Shown here piece after piece: positions 1-8,339 of a stretch of 64,000 nucleotides of DNA. Below the pieces are notes generated by a model. The model saw only the letters and a list, made by a program, of their open reading frames with translations. It ran no database searches and had not been told where the DNA came from. The stretch's first letter is position 1, and the number at the start of each line of letters is the position of its first letter. Both the position numbers and the translations under genes were made by a program. The DNA lies in assembly GCF_000429465.1 (NCBI RefSeq), contig NZ_AUBX01000009.1:310001-374000 (forward strand), written 5' to 3'. The DNA is from Algoriphagus vanfongensis DSM 17529. Its GTDB lineage: Bacteria > Bacteroidota > Bacteroidia > Cytophagales > Cyclobacteriaceae.

Positions 1-222
1 TTCTTATCAGTTTTGGTTCAAATGTATCTTAACTTCGATCAGCTTTCAAGGGCGTTTGGAGGTGTAGTTTTTCAGTTTATAGGATCTGGACTAATAGGTT
101 GGGTATTTTCGCAATTTTATAATAAGTATTATAAGTCCTCACGATTAGTGTGGTGGGCTAGATTCTATGCATTAATGATTGTAGGCTCTATAGTTATGCA
201 TCTAATTGGTGTGACCAATTAA
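1..222 (+). CDS. small two-helix membrane protein, possibly 5'-truncated
   Basis: The reading frame is open to the left window edge. It could begin at TTG 13, at ATG 22, or outside the window. The product of about 66-73 residues has two hydrophobic segments (roughly residues 15-35 and 45-62 counted from ATG 22), separated by a basic, aromatic loop (YNKYYKSSRLVWWAR). This suggests two membrane passes. I recognise no family. It ends about 310 bases before the convergent exonuclease gene, so its context says little. Confidence 0.45.
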   Translation, partial: FLSVLVQMYLNFDQLSRAFGGVVFQFIGSGLIGWVFSQFYNKYYKSSRLVWWARFYALMIVGSIVMHLIGVTN

Positions 223-496
223 TAATTGAATTTGATAGAAATGCATATTTAGGTGACGTGATAGGTTTTTCCCGCTGGGAGTAGAATATGATTGGATTAA
301 AAAATGGCATTGACTAAGCGTAATCCACGACAATTGACGGGAGAAATTATACATTACTATTTTTAGAATTTGACAATTTCTAAATTAATAGGTTTTACGG
401 ATAAATTCCAATTAAAAATTGGCAAGGATAGGAGGGTGGAATTGCAAGTCCTACCCAGCGTTAAATGGAGTCATAAGATTTCAAAAAGCAGTAAAC
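223..496. other. intergenic stretch without a recognisable gene
   Basis: The stretch between the first small gene and the terminator at 497-529 is AT-rich, with scattered stops in all frames. I see no tRNA, conserved RNA fold or credible short gene in it. Confidence 0.5.
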
Positions 497-529
497 AAAA
501 AGGAGTAGGTGATTAGCCTACTCCTTTTT
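497..529 (-). terminator. rho-independent terminator after the exonuclease gene
   Basis: A 13-bp perfect stem (AAAAAGGAGTAGG and its complement) surrounds a 7-nt loop. Read on the minus strand it ends in a U-run directly after the exonuclease stop codon. The A-run on the other side could also let it stop transcripts from the left. Confidence 0.85.
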
Positions 530-533
530 GATG

Positions 534-1340
534 TTATTTAGATCCAAAACCTCTCAGCTTCACTTGAGTCAGTTTTCTTTTGGTATCCAATGGAAAATCG
601 CCTCGCATCATCCAATCATAATAGCCAGGTTCTTCTTTGAGTACTTCTTCGATCGGTTTTCCCTTGTGTTTTCCAAAGTTGAAAACTTCAATACCCTCGG
701 AATTAAATATAAATCTACCAGCCAGATCGACCATTTTTTCATTGACCAGATCGTGGATTTTCTTCATGTCATTCTCGAAAACTCCCAGTTTATTTCCCTG
801 TAAATCTTCGGCTTCTTCTCCTAGGTATCGCTCTACCTGAGCTCTGAAAACATCCAAAGTAGCCAAAGTATCAGCTTCAGCACTATGGGCATTTTCCAGT
901 TTTTTACCGCAGTAAAATTTGTAGGCAGCAGTCAGGTTTCTTTTTTCCATCAAGTGGAAGATTTTCTGCGCATCCAGAAGATTTCTTTTGTCCAAGTCGA
1001 AGTCAATTCCTGCTCTCAAAAACTCTTCAACTAGTAAGGGGATATCGTACTTCAACACATTGAAACCTGCCAAATCTGCTCCGCCGATGAATTGATGGAT
1101 ATCTTTAGCCAAGTCTTTAAAAGTAGGTTCGTTTTTGATGTCTTTGTCATAAATCCCATGGATCAGAGAGGACTCCAATGGAATGGGAATCCCAGGGTTG
1201 ACCCGCTTGGTATAGATGTCCTGCCACCCGTTTGGATGAACCTTCACGATGGAGATTTCCACGATTCTGTCGGTTCCCACATTGGTTCCAGTAGCTTCAA
1301 GGTCAAAAAATGCAATTGAGTTTTTTAAGTTTAAATCCAT
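534..1340 (-). CDS. DEDDh 3'-5' exonuclease (DnaQ / Pol III epsilon-like)
   Basis: The protein of about 268 residues carries the exonuclease motifs of the DnaQ superfamily: FFDLEATGT (Exo I, catalytic Asp and Glu) near residue 12, FNVLKYDIPLL (Exo II), and HSAEAD (Exo III, DEDDh type). It should remove nucleotides from 3' ends of DNA or RNA using two metal ions. A C-terminal segment (FGKHKGKPIEEVL...YYDWMM) resembles a small domain often attached to such nucleases in Bacteroidota. The ATG at 1340 is preferred over the TTG at 1346. It starts 2 nt after the Mur ligase stop, so the two are probably co-transcribed. It lacks a polymerase-binding tail, so repair or RNA trimming is as likely as proofreading. 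Confidence 0.85.
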   Translation of the reverse strand: MDLNLKNSIAFFDLEATGTNVGTDRIVEISIVKVHPNGWQDIYTKRVNPGIPIPLESSLIHGIYDKDIKNEPTFKDLAKDIHQFIGGADLAGFNVLKYDIPLLVEEFLRAGIDFDLDKRNLLDAQKIFHLMEKRNLTAAYKFYCGKKLENAHSAEADTLATLDVFRAQVERYLGEEAEDLQGNKLGVFENDMKKIHDLVNEKMVDLAGRFIFNSEGIEVFNFGKHKGKPIEEVLKEEPGYYDWMMRGDFPLDTKRKLTQVKLRGFGSK

Positions 1341-1342
1341 TT

Positions 1343-2698
1343 TCAATCAAATTTTGCTTTGAGTCCTTCTAGGTTCATATTGTCATAGTTGCCTGAGCTC
1401 ATCAAAAGCAGATTCGTGTTTGTATAATCTTGGCTCAAAAGGTACGATTTTAAAGCATGACTATCCGTAAAGAGTTTTAAATCCTTTCTTTTAAATCCAT
1501 TTCTGAGAGTTTCCTCATCCATGAGTTCAAGCCGTTTCATTTCCGCAGCATGCGGATTGAGGTAGATGATGGCATCGTCTGGAGCATCCATGGTAGATGC
1601 ATAGTTGGGCAGAAAATCCTTGTTGAGGGAGGAATAAGTATGTAGCTCTTGCACGGCGATCAGCCTTCGGTTTGGAAACTGAGCCTTGACAGCATTCGCA
1701 GTTGCTTTCAATTTGGAAGGAGCATGTGCAAAATCCCGATAAAGTGCGCGGTCTTCCTGAGCTTTGATGAGCTCCATCCGCTTGGCAGCACCTTTGAAGC
1801 TTTGGATAGATTCATAAAACTGGTCCTCACTGAGACCAAGTGCTTCGCAGACTTTCTTTGCACCATTTAGATTTTGCAGGTTATGCTCTCCGAAAATTCG
1901 AATAGCAATCTCTCCCGCTTTGGTAATAAGGCTTGTTTTTCCTCCTGAAATACTAGCAGGGTGAGCTAGGTAGGGATTTTTGATCCCTTTGATGGCACTT
2001 TTCTCTGCGAGTTCTTTGACCAAGAGATCTGCTTCACAATAAATCAATTCCCCTTGATCTGGAGTCAGATCTATGAGTTGCCTAAACTGATCCTTATACT
2101 CCTCAAAATCCGGAAATACATTGAAATGATCCCAGGCTATCCCCGAAAGTAAGGCAATGTCATGCTTGTAATGAAAGAACTTTGGCCTTCGATCCAAAGG
2201 AGAAGTCAAATACTCATCGCCTTCGATAATGATCACGGGAGCATCGGACAATCTGACCATCAAATCAAACCCCTCAATCTGAGCACCTACCAAATAGTCA
2301 AAGTCAATTTGTTGCTCCTTCAGCACGTGCAGGATAATGGATGTAATCGAAGTCTTACCATGAGATCCAGCGATCACGACCCGTTTTTTGTCTTTGCTTT
2401 GATTGTAGATAAATTCTGGAAAGGAGTAAACCGGGATTCCCAGTTCTTTGGCTCGCACCAATTCGGGATTGTCGATTCGGGCGTGCATTCCGAGTATGAT
2501 CCCGTCCAGATTTTTCTGGATCTTTTCTGGAAACCAGCCAAATTCTTCAGGAAGAATTCCTGCTTGTGCAAGTCTGGTTTTGGAGGGTTCATAAATCTCA
2601 TCATCCGATCCGGTGACATGATATCCTTTTTTCACCAGTGCCAGGGCCAAATTGTGCATGACGGCACCTCCGATGGCAATGAAATGGTAGTTTTTCAT
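1343..2698 (-). CDS. mpl: Mur ligase family protein, Mpl-like (peptidoglycan recycling)
   Basis: About 451 residues with Mur ligase architecture: an N-terminal Rossmann-like UDP-binding domain (HFIAIGGAVMHNLA), a central ATPase domain with P-loop GSHGKTS near residue 110, and a C-terminal ligase domain (DFAHAPSKLKAT). The N-terminus and motif set fit Mpl, which joins recycled murein tripeptide to UDP-MurNAc in the cytoplasm. Plain MurC is the alternative. The window has no dcw cluster, which favours a recycling enzyme. The ATG at 2698 starts the conserved MKNYHFIAIGG; the frame upstream has no family similarity. It lies upstream of, and almost touching, the exonuclease gene. Confidence 0.8.
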   Translation of the reverse strand: MKNYHFIAIGGAVMHNLALALVKKGYHVTGSDDEIYEPSKTRLAQAGILPEEFGWFPEKIQKNLDGIILGMHARIDNPELVRAKELGIPVYSFPEFIYNQSKDKKRVVIAGSHGKTSITSIILHVLKEQQIDFDYLVGAQIEGFDLMVRLSDAPVIIIEGDEYLTSPLDRRPKFFHYKHDIALLSGIAWDHFNVFPDFEEYKDQFRQLIDLTPDQGELIYCEADLLVKELAEKSAIKGIKNPYLAHPASISGGKTSLITKAGEIAIRIFGEHNLQNLNGAKKVCEALGLSEDQFYESIQSFKGAAKRMELIKAQEDRALYRDFAHAPSKLKATANAVKAQFPNRRLIAVQELHTYSSLNKDFLPNYASTMDAPDDAIIYLNPHAAEMKRLELMDEETLRNGFKRKDLKLFTDSHALKSYLLSQDYTNTNLLLMSSGNYDNMNLEGLKAKFD

Positions 2699-2780
2699 AA
2701 AAATGGTCTCGATTTCTGGGTTCAAACTTATAAATAATTACGGCTAGCTTGGGATAAAATTTGAAAAGCTCTGGGATTTT

Positions 2781-2809
2781 TTGAGGGCTAGGCTTTTTCC
2801 TTATTTTCG
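2781..2809 (+). promoter_or_regulatory. candidate Bacteroidota-type promoter for the 2833 gene
   Basis: A TTG at 2781-2783 (within a T-run, -33-like) and TATTTTCG at 2802-2809 (one mismatch to TAnnTTTG) are separated by 18 bp. This places the transcript start about 20 nt before the ATG at 2833. Confidence 0.45.
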
Positions 2810-2832
2810 CAGTCATTATTAATTTTTAAAAG

Positions 2833-3519
2833 ATGCTGGAAGACCGCTACGCCTATTTGATTTTGTCTCTTCTTTATTTGCTGGCCTGGGCTGTAGTTTA
2901 TTGGAAAAACCCTTGGAAATCCGGCATGATCAAGGTTTGCATCATCGGCGGCTTGATGGGCATAGTCGCGGAAGTATGGTATTTTCATGACTATTGGCAG
3001 CCTCCTATGCTTTGGAAAACCGGTTGGCCAGGGATCGAGGATTTCATCATTGGCTTCGCCATGTTTGGTGTTGGGGGCTATATCCATTCTTCTTTTACCA
3101 AGAAGGAAATCAACTACGACAAGCAGACTCCGGCCAAGAACCGGGATTTTTTCTTTTTGTGGCTGATTGGCTGCTCTAGCTTGACCTTGTTTAGCTTGGT
3201 CTTAGATATTCACTCAGGCTATGTCACCTTTTTTACATTTATGGGCCTGGCTACTTATATCTGGATTCAGCGGCCTGATTTGATTGGGTTGTCTTTGATT
3301 TCAGGATTTGCCATTCTTGCGATTGTGATTGTGATCTATTACATCACCTTTGGTATTCTTTATCCTCATTTTTGGGATAGGTATGGTATGCTACATGACG
3401 AACCTATTTTGGGGTATAAAATCCTTGAGATTCCTGTATCAGAAATGCTGTGGCATTTTAGCTGGGCGATCCTGTGTAGCATGTTTCGGGGCTATCGAAA
3501 TGGAGTCTATTACAAATAG
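2833..3519 (+). CDS. polytopic membrane protein, faintly lycopene-cyclase-domain-like
   Basis: The product has 228 residues and about six or seven hydrophobic helices. Two related motifs stand out: WPGIEDFIIGF near residue 65 and IPVSEMLWHF near residue 203. Each is a Pro followed by an acidic residue entering a membrane helix. That arrangement recalls the PxE motifs of the duplicated CrtYc/CrtYd lycopene cyclase fold, but the sequences are far from classical CrtY and no carotenoid genes are nearby. I would call it an uncharacterised membrane protein, with a terpenoid-cyclase-like fold as a weak hypothesis. It is divergent from the Mur ligase gene. Confidence 0.6.
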   Translation: MLEDRYAYLILSLLYLLAWAVVYWKNPWKSGMIKVCIIGGLMGIVAEVWYFHDYWQPPMLWKTGWPGIEDFIIGFAMFGVGGYIHSSFTKKEINYDKQTPAKNRDFFFLWLIGCSSLTLFSLVLDIHSGYVTFFTFMGLATYIWIQRPDLIGLSLISGFAILAIVIVIYYITFGILYPHFWDRYGMLHDEPILGYKILEIPVSEMLWHFSWAILCSMFRGYRNGVYYK

Positions 3520-3593
3520 TCTGAGTCTCAGTCGGATTGATTTTTGTTGATAAGTTTTGGAAAACTTGTTTAAAACTCTTGACTTAAAGGAGA

Positions 3594-3601
3594 TACATTT
3601 G
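3594..3601 (+). promoter_or_regulatory. TAnnTTTG box immediately before dnaB
   Basis: TACATTTG matches the Bacteroidota -7 consensus but ends only 4 nt before the dnaB ATG, and no -33 element sits at the right distance. If used, it would give a nearly leaderless mRNA. It may be a chance match. Confidence 0.25.
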
Positions 3602-3605
3602 TTCC

Positions 3606-5186
3606 ATGACCGACAAACCGAATACGCCTAGATTCAGCCGAAAGAAATCCAATTTTGACAGCCCAAACTCCATGGGGAAATTGCCTCCTCAGGCAGTGGA
3701 TCTGGAGGAAGCTGTATTGGGTGCATTGATGTTGGAGAAGGATGCTTTGACCAATGTGATCGACATTTTGAAAGTGGAGTCCTTCTACAAGGATGCGCAT
3801 CAGGTGATTTTTCGGGCTATTTTGGATCTTTTTACCGAGTCACAGCCGATTGACCTGCTGACAGTCACTTCCCAATTGAGAAAAAATGGGACGTTGGAAG
3901 TGGCCGGTGGAGCTTTTTATGTGACCGAACTGACCTCCAAAGTCGCTTCTGCCGCTAACATTGAATACCATGCGAGGATCATTACAGAGCAGGCGATCAA
4001 ACGTGAACTGATCAGTATTTCATCGGAAATTCAAAAGGATGCTTTTGAAGATACTACCGATGTATTTGAACTGCTGGACAAGATGGAGCAATCCCTCTTT
4101 GAGATATCCGAGAAAAACATCAGAAAGAACTATTCCGACATGAAGTCCATCATGCGGGAAGCATTTGCTGAGTTGGAGTCCAAAAAGCATCAAAAGGATG
4201 GTTTAACTGGTGTCCCTTCAGGATTTACGGCCTTGGATCGTGTGACTTCGGGTTGGCAAAAAGCAGATTTGGTCATTATTGCTGCCCGTCCTGCGATGGG
4301 TAAGACAGCCTTTGTACTCTCTGTACTACGGAATGCGGCAGTAGATCATGACAAGCCTGTTGCTATTTTTTCACTGGAGATGTCCTCTGTCCAGATGGTC
4401 AATCGTCTCATCTCTTCAGAGGCTGAGCTGGACTCAGAAAAAATCAAGAAGGGAACTTTGGCAGAGCATGAATGGGCTCAATTGGTTCACAAAACTGCAA
4501 AACTTTCCAAAGCGCCTCTTTTCATCGATGACACGCCAGCGCTTTCCATTCTGGAGCTTCGTGCCAAAGCCAGAAAACTCAAGGCCCAGCACGACATTCA
4601 GATGATTGTAATTGATTACTTGCAGCTGATGTCGGGTGATTCGAAAGGTGGAAATGGCGGAAATCGGGAGCAGGAAATTGCGAGTATTTCCCGTGCCTTG
4701 AAGAAGATTGCCAAGGAACTGATGATCCCGGTAATTGCCCTTTCCCAGCTTTCCAGGGCAGTGGAGACCAGAGGTGGAGATAAGCGACCTCAGCTTTCAG
4801 ATTTGAGGGAATCAGGAGCGATCGAGCAAGATGCCGATATGGTAATGTTCCTCTATCGTCCGGAATATTATGGAATTACCGAGGATGAAGAGCACAATTC
4901 AACTCAGGGTGTGGGAGAGGTGATTATAGCCAAACACAGAAATGGATCATTGGATACAGTTAAACTCCGATTCATCGGTAGATACACGAGGTTTACAGAT
5001 TTGGATAATTTTGGAGGCTATGGAGCTCCCCAAAATCCTGTAGAGCCGATGTACGGAAATAAATTTGCATCGCAATCCAGCGGCGCAGGTGAGTTTGAGG
5101 GTGGCAATACCATCAAAATGCAAAGTCGCGCCAATGATGATCTGGACGATTTATTAAACAAAGAGTCAAAACCAACCGATTTTTAG
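3606..5186 (+). CDS. dnaB: replicative DNA helicase DnaB
   Basis: The 526-residue protein has the DnaB N-terminal domain (PPQAVDLEEAVLGALML from about residue 27) and the RecA-like helicase core: Walker A RPAMGKT near residue 228, Walker B VIDYLQLM near residue 333, and the DnaB signature QLSDLRESGAIEQDAD. It is the hexameric ring helicase that unwinds DNA ahead of the replisome. It has no intein. The C-terminus has an acidic tail (NDDLDDLLN), common in Bacteroidota DnaB. An MDR oxidoreductase begins 1 nt after its stop, so the two are probably co-transcribed although functionally unrelated. Confidence 0.97.
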   Translation: MTDKPNTPRFSRKKSNFDSPNSMGKLPPQAVDLEEAVLGALMLEKDALTNVIDILKVESFYKDAHQVIFRAILDLFTESQPIDLLTVTSQLRKNGTLEVAGGAFYVTELTSKVASAANIEYHARIITEQAIKRELISISSEIQKDAFEDTTDVFELLDKMEQSLFEISEKNIRKNYSDMKSIMREAFAELESKKHQKDGLTGVPSGFTALDRVTSGWQKADLVIIAARPAMGKTAFVLSVLRNAAVDHDKPVAIFSLEMSSVQMVNRLISSEAELDSEKIKKGTLAEHEWAQLVHKTAKLSKAPLFIDDTPALSILELRAKARKLKAQHDIQMIVIDYLQLMSGDSKGGNGGNREQEIASISRALKKIAKELMIPVIALSQLSRAVETRGGDKRPQLSDLRESGAIEQDADMVMFLYRPEYYGITEDEEHNSTQGVGEVIIAKHRNGSLDTVKLRFIGRYTRFTDLDNFGGYGAPQNPVEPMYGNKFASQSSGAGEFEGGNTIKMQSRANDDLDDLLNKESKPTDF

Positions 5187-5187
5187 A

Positions 5188-6186
5188 ATGAAAGGGATTG
5201 TTCTCAACAGAAGTCTGCCGGGAAATTTGGAGCTAAAAGAGCTGGCTCCGCAAAGTCTACAACCAAATCAAGTCCGGATCAAAGTTCTTGCTGCCGCTCT
5301 CAATCATCGGGATGAGTGGTGCCGCAAAGGCAAATATCCCAACTTGAAAGATGGAGTTATTCTTGGTTCGGATGCCTGTGGGACGATCATTGAATTGGGA
5401 TCGGAGGTTACGGGACTGAAGCTTGGACAAGACGTGATCGTCAATCCTGCACTTCATTGGGGTGAGAGCAATCTTGCTCAGTCAGAGTCTTTTCAGATCA
5501 TAGGAATGCCCTCTGATGGTACTTTGGCGGAGGAGTTAGTCATCAATTCAGATCGCGTTTTTTCCAAACCGGAGCATTTGAGTGCTACTGAAGCTGCGGC
5601 ATTGCCTTTGGCTGGCTTGACGGCCTTTCGTGCCCTGATGACTCAGGGAGGTCTGACATCAGGAGATTGTGTGCTGATTTCGGGGTTTGGAGGGGGTGTG
5701 GCCCAGTTTGCAGCCCAGTTTGCGCTTGCGATGGGAGTAGATGTCTACGTGACGAGTAGCAGTGCGGAGAAGATTGAAAGGGCGCTTGATTTAGGCGCCA
5801 AAGCTGGATTTGATTATAGGAAAGAAGATTGGGCTGATGCTGCAAAAAGCGAGACGGGAGGATTTGACCTGATCATTGATGGTGCGGCAGGAGATGGGCT
5901 CAATGAACTTGTCAAAGCAACCAAGCCAGGTGGACGAATAGTGATTTATGGTGCCACACAGGGTAATCCAGGATCGCTGGAAGCCCGTCGAATTTTTTGG
6001 AACCAACTGAAGATTATCGGTACGACAATGGGGTCGGATTCAGATTTTGAAGCCATGTTGAATTATGTTCAAAAGCACCAGATTAAACCCCTGGTTGATT
6101 CAGTTTATGGATTTCAAGAGGCTGCGAAAGCCTTTGATAAAATGGATCAGGGGCTCCAGTTAGGCAAAATCGTCTTGGCTCCTTAG
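5188..6186 (+). CDS. zinc-independent MDR-family oxidoreductase (quinone reductase-like)
   Basis: The 332-residue protein has a GroES-like N-terminal domain (HRDEWCRKGKYP, GSDACGTIIELG) and a Rossmann NAD(P)-binding domain with a glycine-rich loop (ISGFGGGVAQFAAQFA) near residue 165. The cysteine cluster of zinc alcohol dehydrogenases is absent. This points to an NADPH-dependent quinone or enone reductase. Substrate cannot be read from sequence. The ATG is 1 nt from the dnaB stop. Its stop overlaps the convergent gene by 4 bp. Confidence 0.85.
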   Translation: MKGIVLNRSLPGNLELKELAPQSLQPNQVRIKVLAAALNHRDEWCRKGKYPNLKDGVILGSDACGTIIELGSEVTGLKLGQDVIVNPALHWGESNLAQSESFQIIGMPSDGTLAEELVINSDRVFSKPEHLSATEAAALPLAGLTAFRALMTQGGLTSGDCVLISGFGGGVAQFAAQFALAMGVDVYVTSSSAEKIERALDLGAKAGFDYRKEDWADAAKSETGGFDLIIDGAAGDGLNELVKATKPGGRIVIYGATQGNPGSLEARRIFWNQLKIIGTTMGSDSDFEAMLNYVQKHQIKPLVDSVYGFQEAAKAFDKMDQGLQLGKIVLAP

Positions 6187-6671
6187 AGTAACTGGTACGT
6201 TTCCCCAAATTCCTTTTTGGCAATCCGATAGACCTCATCCAGCTCTGGAGGAGCCACTAAAAAGTCTCCTTTTTTGATGATCATGTCTTCTCCCCATTCA
6301 GCTTCGAAACACACCTCATCCTGCTGTCCGAGCTGTTGTAGATTTTCTTCCGAAAACTCGATGGCCCACACATAGCCTTTGGAAGAGTAGCATGCCCAGC
6401 CTTTTTCCAGCGCTCCCTTCAACTCATACTTTTTCTCGAAAGACTGCTTTTTAACTAGATACTTTTCCGAAGAGCTGGTTTGGTTTTCTACCAAAAAATC
6501 TCCCGCTTTAGCTGTGTTTTTTGTCTCCACACCATCAGAGGTTTTTGTATAGATGATCTCTCCTTCGGTAGCTCTTTTGGCTTTGATCAGGGTCTTCTTT
6601 TTGTATTTCCTTCCTTGCTTTTCAAAAATCGGGGTGAAGTGCTCGAGCATTTGCTTTTGAGAGATCTGCAT
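6183..6671 (-). CDS. hypothetical protein with an internally duplicated GDFLV motif
   Basis: The 162-residue soluble protein contains two similar segments: KAGDFLVENQ...EKYLVKKQSFEKKYEL near residues 76-104, and KKGDFLVAPP...VYRIAKKEFGETYQL near residues 132-161. Each is a GD-F-LV turn followed by Y and a basic/aromatic FxxxYxL end. This looks like a tandem repeat of a small domain, perhaps related to the PGDYG-type domain (weak recall). No catalytic motif or signal peptide is visible. It is convergent with the MDR gene. Confidence 0.65.
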   Translation of the reverse strand: MQISQKQMLEHFTPIFEKQGRKYKKKTLIKAKRATEGEIIYTKTSDGVETKNTAKAGDFLVENQTSSSEKYLVKKQSFEKKYELKGALEKGWACYSSKGYVWAIEFSEENLQQLGQQDEVCFEAEWGEDMIIKKGDFLVAPPELDEVYRIAKKEFGETYQLL

Positions 6672-6756
6672 AAAATTTTTATTTTCACTAAGCTACTGAA
6701 ATTCAATTTAGTAAATTGAAGGGAAATGATTTTTGAATCGAAAAATATGGATTTTT

Positions 6757-7932
6757 ATGAAAACACTAGAGGAAAAATTTGACCCCGTTTCAGGGAAAAA
6801 AAGGATTTTGGCTTTGGATGGCGGTGGCATCAGAGGAGCACTTAGCCTGGGGTATCTGAAGCATCTGGAAGAACTTTTGCGCGAGCAGCACGACAAGTCA
6901 GATCTGTTGCTTTGTGACTATTTTGATATGATAGGAGGGACGAGTACCGGCTCTATCATCGCAGCAGCATTGGCCAAGGGGATGAGTGTGGATGAGATTC
7001 GCGATAAGTATTTTGAACTGGGGAAGAAAATTTTTGGGAAAAAGTACAGGTGGTACCGGATCTTCGAAATCGACGATCTACTGAAGGCCAAATATGACGA
7101 TAAGGCTCTCGTCAAGGAGTTGCAGAATGTATTTGGTGACACCTTGCTCGGTGATCAAGAAGCTGTGAAAACTGCCTTGGTAATCGTAGCCAAGCGAGCA
7201 GATACCAATTCGGTTTGGTCCTTAAACAATCATCCAAAAGGCAAATTCTATGATTCTGGGCACGGGGATAATAAATCCATTCCGATTTGGAAATGCGTGA
7301 GGGCCAGTGCAGCTGCACCCACCTATTTTCTCCCTCAGTCGATCGAAGTCGGCGGCGACAATGGATTTGCCGCCTTTGTGGATGGAGGGGTGAGCATGGC
7401 CAATAATCCTGCCCTGCAATGTCTGATGGTAGCCACTTTGAAGGGATTTCCCTATCACTGGAAGATGGGAGAGGATCAGTTGATGATCGTCTCGGTTGGG
7501 ACGGGAATGACAAGGTGGAAACGACTGCCTCAAAAGATCGGAAAAAGTACCTTGCTCAATTGGGCTGCAAATCTTCCTGAGATGTTTATGCAAGACGCAA
7601 GCTGGCAAAACCAACAGATCCTCCAATGGCTATCTAATTCACCCACGAGTTTTCATATTGACAGTGAGGTAGTAGCGCTCGAGGGAGATATTCTTTCGGA
7701 TGATGTGGATAGAAAAAAAGGACTGATCCACTACCTGAGATACAACTTGTTTTTGGATCCAGAAGATCTCAATGAGCGCTTTAAACCCGACAAGCTTTAT
7801 ACCCAAAAAGACGCAGACAGTCTGGCAGCAATGGATAATGCAGCTAACTGTAGAAGACTGTACGATTTAGGCTTTCTGGCGGGAGCTCAAGAGTTAAAAA
7901 CAGATCATTTTCCCCGGTCTTTTATGGTCTGA
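6757..7932 (+). CDS. patatin-like phospholipase / acyl hydrolase
   Basis: The 391-residue protein has all patatin hallmarks: oxyanion loop DGGGIRG at residues 21-27, nucleophile elbow GTSTG at residues 61-65 (Ser63), and the Asp of the Ser-Asp dyad in VDGG near residue 215. It should hydrolyse fatty acyl esters of phospholipids. There is no signal peptide, so it is probably cytoplasmic or membrane-peripheral. The ATG at 6757 is preferred over an upstream TTG. Patatin proteins sometimes act in CBASS defence, but no nucleotide cyclase is nearby and the patatin domain spans most of the protein. A lipid-turnover role is the simplest reading. Confidence 0.9.
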   Translation: MKTLEEKFDPVSGKKRILALDGGGIRGALSLGYLKHLEELLREQHDKSDLLLCDYFDMIGGTSTGSIIAAALAKGMSVDEIRDKYFELGKKIFGKKYRWYRIFEIDDLLKAKYDDKALVKELQNVFGDTLLGDQEAVKTALVIVAKRADTNSVWSLNNHPKGKFYDSGHGDNKSIPIWKCVRASAAAPTYFLPQSIEVGGDNGFAAFVDGGVSMANNPALQCLMVATLKGFPYHWKMGEDQLMIVSVGTGMTRWKRLPQKIGKSTLLNWAANLPEMFMQDASWQNQQILQWLSNSPTSFHIDSEVVALEGDILSDDVDRKKGLIHYLRYNLFLDPEDLNERFKPDKLYTQKDADSLAAMDNAANCRRLYDLGFLAGAQELKTDHFPRSFMV

Positions 7933-8265
7933 TTAGTCCAGATCATGCTCAAAAAGAAAGTTCTGGTACGCATTTGCCAGTTCCTTGAGAGTTTTGTGTT
8001 CTTGGGTGCGCTTGGCTAATGCCATTCCTTTCTCATAGGTTTCCTGCGCCAGGTCCAGCTTTTCCAAAGCCTCAAAAAAATGAGCTGCATGATAATAGGT
8101 AGGGAGATAATCGGGAAAATCCTTCAGTAGTTTGCTATAGAGCCCCTGAGCCTCTTGGGTATCAGATTCTTGCAGCTCAAGTGCCAAAGCATACCAATTG
8201 AAAGGGTTTTTTGGCTCCTCGATTGTAAATTGTCTGAGAAGACTGATCCTATTCAAATTGCCCAT
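7933..8265 (-). CDS. small tetratricopeptide-repeat protein
   Basis: The 110-residue protein has about two TPR-like helical pairs (NPFNWYALALELQESDTQEAQGLY, then PTYYHAAHFFEALEKLDLAQETYEKGM), with the usual Ala and Gly positions and no signal peptide. Such proteins are scaffolds; no partner is evident. Its stop codon abuts the patatin stop. It is divergent from etfB across a 74-bp promoter region. Confidence 0.8.
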   Translation of the reverse strand: MGNLNRISLLRQFTIEEPKNPFNWYALALELQESDTQEAQGLYSKLLKDFPDYLPTYYHAAHFFEALEKLDLAQETYEKGMALAKRTQEHKTLKELANAYQNFLFEHDLD

Positions 8266-8339
8266 GAATTGTTTTTTTAATTAAGGTATGACTGTTATTT
8301 TCACACGAAATAAAACTAAAATAATCAAAACTTTAACCA

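Noticed and set aside
2162..2737. 191-codon open frame on the plus strand
   Set aside because: It lies antisense within the Mur ligase gene, has no recognisable domain, and the minus frame has all Mur motifs.
6757..7932. Patatin gene as a CBASS effector
   Set aside because: No CD-NTase, HORMA, ubiquitin-like or other CBASS gene lies nearby. The neighbours are metabolic.
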